Origin: Salvia splendens
Taxonomy: Eukaryota > Streptophyta > Magnoliopsida > Lamiales > Lamiaceae
Direction: 5' to 3'
NCBI RefSeq assembly: GCF_004379255.2
Contig: NC_056052.1
Coordinates: forward strand, 7,750,001-7,814,000
Length of the DNA: 64,000 nucleotides
Position numbers and translations under genes: made by a program
Shown here: positions 24,570 through 32,715 of the stretch, one piece after another
How positions within the stretch are numbered: position 1 is the first letter of the stretch
How the letters are laid out: each line of letters opens with the position of its first letter
The notes under the pieces: generated by a model
Told to the model about the DNA's origin: nothing
What the model saw: only the letters and a program-made list of their open reading frames with translations
The model's database searches: none

Positions 24570-25086
24570 GGGCGGGCAATTTTTGACACGACACGATAAC
24601 ACGATACGAACCGGCACGAAAATAATGGGTTTGGGTCAGAGCTTATTGGGTTTGTGTCCTTATCGGGTCGACCCGTTAAGGACACGAAAATTTTATGTCG
24701 TGTTCGTGTCGGGTTCGTGTTATCCGTTAACAATACGTGTTCATGTCGTGTTCGTGTCAGATTCGTGGTATCCGTTAATAAATAATATTTTAATATTATT
24801 AATTCTTATTCATTTTTCAATACTTATTAAATTGACTCTCATAGTCTCATATGGTCATATCTCATTTAAATCATTTAAATATTTAATCACTTTCCAATAT
24901 GCATTGTTATCGTGTCGTGTTGACCCGAAGTGGTTCGTTTAGTGTTCGTGTTTGAGGGTAGCGGGTCGTGTCCGTGTTCGTGTTTGGGGTTTTCTTAACA
25001 GGTCGTGTTTCGTGTTTGTTGTTATCGTATTCGTGTCGTTAGCTTGTCGACACGATAACGACCCGACACACACAATTTGCCACCCA
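24570..25086. repeat. CGTGTCGTG-rich nonautonomous element
   Basis: Starts GGGCGGGCAATTTTTGACAC and ends with the rough inverse 'cacacaatttgccaccc'. Both arms are built of variants of 'cgtgtcgtgttcgtgtc' and 'gggtcgacccgttaa'. A more diverged copy occurs around 42030-42340 ('ggtttgggtctttgtagggt'). No coding function. The short open frames here are translated repeat. Confidence 0.6.
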
Positions 25087-26142
25087 TATTGAAAACTATC
25101 ATTAATAATATAGATTGACTATGGGAAAATTGATCCTAGTTAAGAAACTACACACCTATCCAATATTATAGAGGAATCATATTATCAGCAATTTTATGCA
25201 TTAATCCACAATATATTATTTAATTTAATTTTTATTATTTAGTTTCATATAATTGTTATTAGTAAATCATAATTCTTGATTGACTTTTAGTCAATTCCAC
25301 AACTTTTAAAACTGGAATATAAAATCACAACTTTTAAATATTTCTCAAGTATCCCATAATTGGTCAAAATAGAAATTAATATGACAAAATTAAATACGAT
25401 ATGAAAACAAAACCCCATCATTTGGATATATCAATATCTTTTAACAATACTCAAAATATAAAGGCGTCATTTTGTAAAAAAATAATGTCATTTTATATTT
25501 TGAATAATTGTGTGACAATTGAGAAAAGATAAAAAAAAACTATAATTTATATTTTAATTTTAAAAGAAACAAGATTGATCAGAAGTCAATCAAAATTTAT
25601 GATTTAAATGTCATGATGATTTAATTTGATTTCTTTAGTATGATATATCTTCTATATCATTGTATTATGAATATGTATTAATAGAATAATCAACAATAAT
25701 ATAAATTCTTTCTTACATTATAACTTACGTTAATGTCGAGATAACCCCTCCCCCAAAACTGATTTAATAACAATAATAATAATTTCTAAACATTAAAATA
25801 TAGGATTCTATCCAAGAATGAAACCTATTGATTAGAATTAAGAACTCCAAGAGAGTCTTTAAATAGTATAGACCTTGACAAACAAATATGACAGCTAAAG
25901 ATCTAGAGATCTTACCAAACTTCAACTACAGTGTTGAACTTTGTCTAATAATTTCATAATAGTCGCTGAATTATTTGAATTATACTATGTGATGTGGGAA
26001 ATCTTTTAAATTCAAAACCAAATGTCATAGGATTCTTGCTATGAATTTGTCGCTTTGTGCCTTTGAAGATCATGTGTTGCAAATTTCAAGAACTCTGCAA
26101 TTTATGTATAAATATAATCTACTCACTTCAAGCCGGACCTTA
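25087..26142. other. AT-rich intergenic DNA
   Basis: I see no gene, RNA or complete element. Composition is strongly A/T with scattered homopolymer runs. Confidence 0.5.
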
Positions 26143-27723
26143 GAGCATCTCCAATAAGAATATCACAGCTACAAACTCCTCCTGCCACATCATCAGCACT
26201 AAAACTCCTCCTGCCACATCATCAGGACAAGCAACTGGACAAGCAATAGCTCAGCCATAGCTCAGTCACAATAAACAAAATTATTAAAAATAAATAATTA
26301 ACAATCACACAAAATACGGAATTAAATTTACGATACATATACGAAAAAATTCAATAATAATATTAAATTTTTAAAAAGTACATTAATTTAAAAAAAGTAC
26401 ATTAACAAAAAAAATTACATTAATTTTAAAAAAAACTCCTACTCCACGCACGAGCCCCCCCGCCTCGCCGTCGCCGTCATCGCCGTTGTCGCCACTATCC
26501 GGGACCCCCAAATCTGTGGCATCTGAGCCCGCATCTGAGCCCCCCACCTGTGTCGCGGCGGCAGTCAAATCGGCTAGCATACTCACGAGCAGTGCGTGAA
26601 AAAAACTCTTCTCATCGGGGTCAGTGGCATTCTTCCAGTCAGATATGACCTTGTACATCTGAGCTCGCGTTTGTTGACGCGCCAAGAAGACGGCTGTCGG
26701 GCTGCCAACAGTGGGGGATGGCGACTGGACCTCCTCGGACCTCTTGCGAGCCCGTTGCGCCCGCCTTTGACCAACCGGGCGAGTGCGGCGAGTAAACGCA
26801 GGAGGGGATGGGGTCTCCTGAGCATCTTCGGGGAGGTCGTGGGAACCGCCGCTGCTGCCGCCGGCGTAATCATCGGTATAGTTCAGGCGCTGCTTCTTCG
26901 GCTAGCCAGCATCGACTCCTGCCCGAAACTTCTCGGAGTCCATTAGCACCAGGTAGCAGTTCCAGTAGGTAAACTCCTTGTAAAGCCCGGGCACGGGGAA
27001 CTCTTTCTCCGCCATCCTCCTGCAGTCCTCGTCAGTTTGGCCACTGGACTGCAATCGGAGGGCGTTGGTGTACAAGCCCGAAAATCGGGAGACCCCTTGC
27101 CGGATTCGGTCCCACCCCTTCTAGCACCCCTCCCCGCTGCGTGGCCTCCCCTCCGGGCAAAATGCCTTGTCGGTTGCTGCTATCTTAGCCCACAAGTTGA
27201 CGATCCTCTGATTGTTCGAGGCGAGGGGATCATCACAAACACTCACCCACACCTTGGTCAGAGCGACGTTCTCTGCGTCCGTCCACTTCCTCCGTGTCGA
27301 GCTGTCGTCACCAGCTGGCTGCGACGACTCACCGACCACCCTCTTCCCCTTCTTCTTCTTGGGCGCGCCCCGACCCCGCCCTACTCCCCCCATTTGAACG
27401 GGAGTGTCCGCATCCCCGAGATCTAGTCCCAACTCCTCTAAGGAGAAGGTCTCAAACCCAGTGAACTGCGTCTCTGCTGGGGTCGATGTGTGCGAAGCAG
27501 TAGTAGCAAAATCAAGACTGGGGCGATAGACGTTGTCCCCCCCGGTGTCCCCTGCATCCCCGGGTACCCTGGCTTCATCTACATCCTGGGTGTTCACCCT
27601 GGCATCATTGGCATAGGGGGTCGCATCCCCGGTCCCCCCTGCCCGCCCGGAACCGCCGGCCCGCCCTGCATCGCCGGACCCCCGGCATCCCCTGCCATCC
27701 CGGCATATGATACGAGTTTGAGT

Positions 27724-28068
27724 TGATACGAGTATTAGGATTAGTATTAATTAGTTTAGATATATTAGGATTTGCATATCTTTTCTTATATTTGTTTCTT
27801 GTTCCCTAAGCTAGTATTCTAGTATTATAAATAGGGCTAGGGTGTTATCACTTTATTCATTCAATCAATATATGAAATTATCATTCTTTTGGCTCAATTG
27901 AGTAGCAAACAAGAAACATCTCCTAAGGTTGCCGACGAGGCTGATCTCGCGCTCAACCGCCCCTTTTTGCAGTCCAAGTCACGACCCAACGTTGGGCGCT
28001 CGACAACGACGACATCTCGTTTCTTGATTTTGTGTGGAAATCGACGTTAAGGAGGACGGTCCTTAACA
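27724..28068 (+). repeat. 5' LTR, plus-strand member
   Basis: 345 bp, starting TGATACGAGTATTAGG and ending CCTTAACA (TG...CA). It holds a TATA box 'attataaatagggc' near 27822. By eye it is indistinguishable from the 3' LTR at 29561-29905, suggesting a young insertion. Confidence 0.9.
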
Positions 28069-28070
28069 AC

Positions 28071-28088
28071 TGGTGCTCTCGTTGAGAG
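28071..28088 (+). promoter_or_regulatory. Primer binding site
   Basis: TGGTGCTCTCGTTGAGAG starts two bases after the 5' LTR. A TGG start matches the CCA end of a tRNA. The corresponding site in the minus-strand member is TGGTGCTTTCATTGAGAG (about 31875-31858). The primer tRNA cannot be named by eye. Confidence 0.6.
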
Positions 28089-28171
28089 CTCAGCATCCTC
28101 CGTCTGCGTTCATCCATATCCCCAAATAAATCACCACCATTTCTACCGCAACCACGATTCAGTCCGTCAAC

Positions 28172-29530
28172 ATGTCATACGACTACGCCGGCTATCGCCG
28201 TCGTCAATACGACTTCCCTCAGGCCACACAGCCATTCCGTCCCTACCAGCAGGCCCAACCTCTTCGTGTAACCAGTTGGGACCCTCCGAGCAGCCGGGTG
28301 AAAGTACTCCGCCCGCCGTCGTGGCCTGATCCAGAATTACCCTACGTCTCACACCACTTGCATCCACCTGATCGTCGCCCACGGCCGAGATACCAGGCCA
28401 TCGGGTGCCGCGATCGCACGCAAGACGCTTGGCCCCGACACCGCGGTGGCTACGTCGAGGGGGGTGGCCGCCTATCTGAGCGCGGAGATCATCACACCCA
28501 ATTAGGGTTTGATCGCTACCCGACAACCGCAACGCAGCGGCACCGCCCAACGTGCTGGGACCCACCAGCGCAACAGCAAGACCACGGCTACCCGACCGTT
28601 GACCGGGCCCGACGCTCGGAGACGTGCTGGGACCGACCTCGCCCTCGGGAGGAGGTAAGAGCGCGAGTCCAGCCCGCCTCCCACCAGCCCCGCTACTTCA
28701 CCGAAAATCCAACGCGGGACCTGTACAGTCAACCCGCACGTGTGACCAGTCAAACTCCGGAGCAGCCACGCCTACCGCTAATACGGGTCTCCCAGGCGGA
28801 GAAGTCAGAACGGTCCAGGTTGGGTCTATGCTGGCACTGTCCCGAGAAATGGGTGATGGGACATGTGTGTAAACAACGCATTCTCTGTTATGCGGATGAT
28901 GGGGAGGAGTTTGAGGAGAACATTCAAGATGAGAATTTTGCCGAAGAGAAAACTAATAGTACTCCCACGATAGGATTCGGTGATGATGTTCCCAATGACA
29001 TTACCGATGTTCACAATGATGGCGCTCCTCTTGATGTTCCAAACAACGAGTCCCCTGGAGAGTTCGTCACGAACAAAGGGATTGTCATGAACGACAACAA
29101 GTCACTGCAAGTGCTCGTTGGGGTATATGATGAGAAGATTGGTGAAAAGGAGGAGACATTGCTAGAAGATAAAGAGGAGGATGGTTCTATTGGTGATTAC
29201 ACTGTTTTCCACGAAAGTGCTTGTGTCTATAAGGATTTGAATGTTGGTGATGTTACAAGTCTGAATCAACGATCAACATCGCTCGACGCCGATCCAAGGT
29301 TGATTCCTTTGCGAAATAACACGCCGTGTTTGAGCATTCATGACTGTGTGGCAGAACTTTCCATTTTAGCGTTGAATTTGGACGACCACATTAGTCTACC
29401 TTTGTTGATTTTTTATGGAGGTGAAGAAGGGAGACGTTCAGCTGTTCGATGTGTGTTTGATCCAGGAGGAGTTGCCACGCCGAAGCTTCTGATTTCAACT
29501 CTCCTTTTTGCTTCGTGGTTCCCACCTTGA
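28172..29530 (+). CDS. Gag-like protein, 452 aa, of nonautonomous LTR element
   Basis: Intact ORF from ATG 28172 (MSYDYAGYRRRQYDFP). The N-terminal 200 residues are Arg/Pro-rich with repeated CWDRP/CWDPP motifs. A single zinc knuckle (CWHCPEKWVMGHVC, C220 to C233, CX2CX7HXC) resembles the plant Ty3/gypsy gag knuckle (CxxC-EK--GH-C). Then come an acidic region (DDGEEFEENIQDENFAEE, EEDGSIGDY) and a hydrophobic C-terminus (LLISTLLFASWFPP). No protease, reverse transcriptase or integrase follows; the 3' LTR starts 30 bp after the stop. The element therefore fits TR-GAG-type nonautonomous retrotransposons, which would need Pol from a relative. The twin ORF at 30284-31642 has exactly the same length. 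Confidence 0.8.
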   Translation: MSYDYAGYRRRQYDFPQATQPFRPYQQAQPLRVTSWDPPSSRVKVLRPPSWPDPELPYVSHHLHPPDRRPRPRYQAIGCRDRTQDAWPRHRGGYVEGGGRLSERGDHHTQLGFDRYPTTATQRHRPTCWDPPAQQQDHGYPTVDRARRSETCWDRPRPREEVRARVQPASHQPRYFTENPTRDLYSQPARVTSQTPEQPRLPLIRVSQAEKSERSRLGLCWHCPEKWVMGHVCKQRILCYADDGEEFEENIQDENFAEEKTNSTPTIGFGDDVPNDITDVHNDGAPLDVPNNESPGEFVTNKGIVMNDNKSLQVLVGVYDEKIGEKEETLLEDKEEDGSIGDYTVFHESACVYKDLNVGDVTSLNQRSTSLDADPRLIPLRNNTPCLSIHDCVAELSILALNLDDHISLPLLIFYGGEEGRRSAVRCVFDPGGVATPKLLISTLLFASWFPP

Positions 29531-29548
29531 GGACAAGGTGAATTTTAA

Positions 29549-29560
29549 CCGTGGGGGAGT
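29549..29560 (+). promoter_or_regulatory. Polypurine tract
   Basis: 'ccgtgggggagt' directly precedes the 3' LTR start TGATACGAG at 29561. The same tract is found in inverse orientation at about 30254-30265 next to the other member's 3' LTR. Confidence 0.65.
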
Positions 29561-29905
29561 TGATACGAGTATTAGGATTAGTATTAATTAGTTTAGATAT
29601 ATTAGGATTTGCATATCTTTTCTTATATTTGTTTCTTGTTCCCTAAGCTAGTATTCTAGTATTATAAATAGGGCTAGGGTGTTATCACTTTATTCATTCA
29701 ATCAATATATGAAATTATCATTCTTTTGGCTCAATTGAGTAGCAAACAAGAAACATCTCCTAAGGTTGCCGACGAGGCTGATCTCGCGCTCAACCGCCCC
29801 TTTTTGCAGTCCAAGTCACGACCCAACGTTGGGCGCTCGACAACGACGACATCTCGTTTCTTGATTTTGTGTGGAAATCGACGTTAAGGAGGACGGTCCT
29901 TAACA
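29561..29905 (+). repeat. 3' LTR, plus-strand member
   Basis: 345 bp, same length and apparently same sequence as the 5' LTR. It ends CCTTAACA and runs through 'act' straight into the other member's inverted LTR, so no genomic DNA separates the two elements. Confidence 0.9.
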
Positions 29906-29908
29906 ACT

Positions 29909-30175
29909 GAGATGTCGTCGTTGTCGAGCGCCCAACGTTGGGTCGTGACTTGGACGGCAAAAAGGGCCGGTTGAGCGCGAGATCAGCCTCGTCGGCAACC
30001 TTAGGAGATGTTTCTTGTTTGATACTCAATTGAGCCAAAAGAATGATAATTTCATATATTGATTGAATGAATAAAAAAGATAACCGTTTATCCTATTTAT
30101 AATACTACTGACTTAATGAACAAGAAAACAAAGATATAGAAAAAGATATGCTAAATCCCTATAATATCTAAACTA

Positions 30176-30244
<69 letters not shown>

Positions 30245-30253
30245 CTCGTATCA
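29909..30253 (-). repeat. 3' LTR, minus-strand member, last about 50 bp missing
   Basis: Compared with the 5' LTR (31878-32266), this LTR lacks its final about 50 bp (equivalent to 31878-31927) and begins abruptly at 'gagatgtcgtcg'. That sequence is the inverse of 'gacgacatctc' in the neighbouring plus LTR, so the centre is a palindrome with an unpaired spacer of about 53 nt. Confidence 0.85.
30175..30243. repeat. (TAA)n microsatellite inside LTR
   Basis: More than 20 TAA repeats, replacing the 'attagtattaattag' segment of the plus-strand LTR. A matching array lies at 32197-32254 in the partner LTR, consistent with both LTRs being copied from one template. Confidence 0.95.
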
Positions 30254-30283
30254 ACTCCCCCACGGTTAAAATCCACCTTGTCC

Positions 30284-31642
30284 TCAAGGTGGGAACCACG
30301 AAGCAAAAAGGAGAGTTGAAATCAGAAGCTTCGGCGTGGCAACTCCTCCTGGATCAAACACACATCGAACAGCTGAACGTCTCCCTTCTTCACCTCCATA
30401 AAAAATCAACAAAGGTAGACTAATGTGGTCGTCCAAATTCAACGCTAAAATGGAAAGTTCTGCCACACAGTCATGAATGCTCAAACACGGCGTGTTATTT
30501 CGCAGAGGAATCAACCTTGGATCGGCGTCGAGTGATGTTGATCGTTGATTCAGACTTGTAACATCACCAACATTCAAATCCTTATAGACACAAGCACTTT
30601 CGTGGAAAACAGTGTAATCACCAATAGAACCATCCTCCTCTTTATCTTCTAGCAATGTCTCCTCCTTTTCACCAATCTTCTCATCATATACCCCAACGAG
30701 CACTTGCAGTGACTTGTTGTCGTTCATGACAATCCCTTTGTTCTTGACGAACTCTCCAGGGGACTCGTTGTTTGGAACATCAAGAGGAGCGCCATCATTG
30801 TGAACATCGGTAATGTCATTGGGAACATCATCACCGAATCCTATCGTGGGAGTATTATTAGTTTTCTCTTCGGCTAAATTCTCATCTTGAATGTTCTCCT
30901 CAAACTCCTCCCCATCATCCGCATAACAGAGAATGCGTTGTTTACACACATGTCCCATCACCCATTTCTCGGGACAGTGCCAACAGAGACCCAACCTGGA
31001 CCGTTCTGACTTCTCCGCCTGGGAGACCCGTATTAGCGGCAGGCGTGGCTGCTCCGGAGTTTGACTGGTCACACGTGCGGGCTGACTGTACAGGTCCCGC
31101 GTTGGCTTTTCGGTGGAGTAGCGGGGCTGGTGGGAGGCGGGCTGGACTCGCACTCTCACCTCCTCCCGAGGGCGAGGTCGGTCCCAGCACGTCTCCGAGC
31201 GTCGGGGCCGGTCAACGGTCGGGTAGCCGCGGTCCTGCTGTTGCGCCGGTGGGTCCCAGCACGTTGGGCGGTGCCGCTGCGTTGCGGTTGTCGGGTAGCG
31301 ATCAAACCCTAATTTGGTCTGATGCTCTCCGCGATCAGATAGGTGGCCACCCCTCTCGACGTAGCCGCTGCGGTGTCGGGGCCAAGCGTCTTGCGCGCGA
31401 TCGCGGTACCCGATGGGCTGGTATCTCGGCCGTGGGCGACGATCATGTGGATCCAAGTGGTGTGAGACGTAGGGTGATTCTGGATCAGGCCACGACGGCG
31501 GGCGGAGTACTTCCACCCGGATGCTTGGAGGGTCCCAACTGGTTACACGGCGAGGTTGGGTCGGATGGTAGGGACGGAATGGCTGTGTGGCCTGAGGGAA
31601 GTCGTATTGACGACGACGATAGCCGGCGTAGTCGTATGACAT
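30284..31642 (-). CDS. Gag-like protein, 452 aa, minus-strand twin
   Basis: ATG at 31642 (MSYDYAGYRRRQYDFP), stop at 30284. The frame stays open upstream to about 31873, but the homologous start is 31642. The protein is the same length as the plus-strand copy and nearly identical in its C-terminal half. The first 150 residues carry many substitutions (for example HPTQPRRVTSWDPPSIRVE against QQAQPLRVTSWDPPSSRVK). The zinc knuckle CWHCPEKWVMGHVC is conserved. Two diverged copies with no stops and equal length suggest that the ORF was under selection while the family was active. The leader between PBS and ATG is longer than in the other copy. Confidence 0.8.
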   Translation of the reverse strand: MSYDYAGYRRRQYDFPQATQPFRPYHPTQPRRVTSWDPPSIRVEVLRPPSWPDPESPYVSHHLDPHDRRPRPRYQPIGYRDRAQDAWPRHRSGYVERGGHLSDRGEHQTKLGFDRYPTTATQRHRPTCWDPPAQQQDRGYPTVDRPRRSETCWDRPRPREEVRVRVQPASHQPRYSTEKPTRDLYSQPARVTSQTPEQPRLPLIRVSQAEKSERSRLGLCWHCPEKWVMGHVCKQRILCYADDGEEFEENIQDENLAEEKTNNTPTIGFGDDVPNDITDVHNDGAPLDVPNNESPGEFVKNKGIVMNDNKSLQVLVGVYDEKIGEKEETLLEDKEEDGSIGDYTVFHESACVYKDLNVGDVTSLNQRSTSLDADPRLIPLRNNTPCLSIHDCVAELSILALNLDDHISLPLLIFYGGEEGRRSAVRCVFDPGGVATPKLLISTLLFASWFPP

Positions 31643-31877
31643 GTTGACGGACTGAGGCGTGGCTGTGGTGGATGATGATCGTCTGACTTCGGCGCGGCAC
31701 GCGGGAATCCTTCCCGTCGGGCGTTGCAGACGTAGTGTTGTCCTGCAGCTAGAGCTCGACGGACAGGCGGGACTCGACAACCAAAGCAGTTGCTGTGCGC
31801 GAAATGTTTTCCGTCGGGCAGCAGTGTAGCTTCGGTTCAAGATGGTGGGAGGGTCAACTCTCAATGAAAGCACCAGT

Positions 31878-32194
31878 TGTTAAGGACCGTCCTCCTTAAC
31901 GTCGATTTTCACACAAAATCAAGAAACGAGATGTCGTCGTTGTCGAGCGCCCAACGTTGGGTCGTGACTTGGACGGCAAAAAGGGCCGGTTGAGCGCGAG
32001 ATCAGCCTCGTCGGCAACCTTAGGAGATGTTTCTTGTTTGATACTCAATTGAGCCAAAAGAATGATAATTTCATATATTGATTGAATGAATAAAAAAGAT
32101 AACAGTCTATCCTATTTATAATGCTACTGACTTAATGAACAAGAAAACAAAGATATAGAAAAAGATATGCTAAATCCCTATAATATCTAAACTA

Positions 32195-32257
<63 letters not shown>

Positions 32258-32266
32258 CTCGTATCA
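31878..32266 (-). repeat. 5' LTR, minus-strand member
   Basis: 389 bp in the minus direction, from TGATACGAGTTTATTATT (end 32266) to CCTTAACA (31878). It is longer than the plus LTRs because of the (TAA)n array at 32197-32254. The PBS lies just inside at about 31875. It is followed outward by the GCATA duplication. Confidence 0.9.
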
Positions 32267-32411
32267 GCATACCACCCCCGGATGCCACCCCGGGCATCAT
32301 CTGCTGCCAAGGGTAGTGGTACCTGGGCATCGGACCCCATCCACCTCCCGCGGATACCGTCGGAGTTTGAGACCCGCTCGTCCCTGGAGTAGGCTCGTTG
32401 TTGTGCTCCAT

Positions 32412-32520
32412 TTCACGTTGTTGATCTTGTACAGAAATTAAGATAGAGAGAAAACTCGTTAAAACAAGTGGTGCAAATGAAAATGACGTGCAGATCGCAT
32501 ATATATAGTGTTTCGAAAAT
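32412..32520 (-). promoter_or_regulatory. Family-1 promoter and leader of Hb4
   Basis: On the minus strand: 'cactatatatatgcgatctg' TATA, then CACCACTTGTTTTAACGAG, a TCTCTCTATC tract and 'tacaagatcaacaacg' before ATG 32411. Nearly identical to the Hb7 transposase promoter at 42717-42814. Confidence 0.75.
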
Positions 32521-32715
32521 TAAATAAAAAAAAATCCCGCTCGTCGATCTGGAGCCTGCAATGGCGGCCAGGAGATCGGCGAGCGCATCGCCGAGCGCTC
32601 GGGAATCGGCGTGCGCTAGCCAATTTTCTCGTCGATTTGGCGCTCGCCGACTGCAATGGTTCGGCGAGCGCCAAGAATCGGCTAGCCGGTTCGCTCGCCG
32701 CTATTGGAGATACTC

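Larger units (their letters stand above)
27708..32266. mobile_element. Inverted (tail-to-tail) dimer of gag-only LTR retrotransposons
   Basis: A plus-strand element (LTR 27724-28068, ORF 28172-29530, LTR 29561-29905) is joined after three bases to a minus-strand element (truncated 3' LTR 29909-30253, ORF 31642-30284, 5' LTR 32266-31878). Both outer termini are 5'-LTR starts (TGATACGAG). The whole is bracketed by one GCATA duplication (27703-27707 and 32267-32271), as expected for a single integrase event. The left edge carries 16 extra bases, TGATACGAGTTTGAGT, before the LTR start. The two members differ in LTR length and at many residues in the N-terminal half of gag, so they derive from different templates. 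Confidence 0.85.
26383..32411 (-). pseudogene. Harbinger ORF1 of Hb4, split by insertion
   Basis: The N-terminal part lies at 32411-32272 (MEHNNEPTPGTSGSQTPTVS, YPWQQMMPGVASGGG). The rest resumes at 27702 and runs down to the stop near 26383. Segments: Met/Gly/Pro-rich linker with a frameshift, DNVYRPSLDF, GRGRGAPKKKKGKR, the SANT-like domain (WTDAENVALTKVW, NNQRIVNLWAKIAA), FTYWNCYLVLMDSEKF, PKKQRLNYTDDYAGG, TRRTRPVGQRRAQRARK and a NAM-associated C-terminus (DPDEKSFFHALLVSML). Besides the insertion there are stops within GEGC*KGWDR (about 27122) and GVDAG*PKKQR (about 26903). It is a close paralogue of the Hb1 ORF1. The light decay suggests recent loss of function. Confidence 0.82.
26143..32715 (-). 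mobile_element. Hb4: Harbinger ORF1-only element split by a retrotransposon dimer
   Basis: Left end GAGCATCTCCAATAAG after a TTA; right end 'cgctattggagatactc'. The right target duplication is no longer recognisable (ATC). Without the retrotransposon insertion (27708-32266 plus one GCATA) the element is about 2 kb, the same size and layout as Hb1: tail, ORF1 on the minus strand, TATA and leader (32412-32520), then a GC-rich subterminal block (32535-32700) of GGCGAGCGC-type inverted motifs. Confidence 0.85.

Noticed and set aside
28172..29530. Reading the 452-aa CCHC protein as a host gene
   Set aside because: It lies between identical LTRs with PBS and PPT and a second copy sits beside it, so it is retrotransposon gag.
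31045..31647. 200-aa plus-strand frame opposite the gag ORF
   Set aside because: Gly/Arg-rich antisense of the gag coding region; the same antisense frame occurs opposite the other copy, as expected for a shadow.
30284..31873. 529-aa version of the minus-strand gag protein
   Set aside because: It needs a GTG start inside the PBS; the ATG at 31642 matches the start of the twin copy.
32187..32260. Poly-tyrosine tail on the Hb4 ORF1 N-terminus
   Set aside because: Caused by reading into the (TAA)n array of the inserted LTR; not part of the protein.
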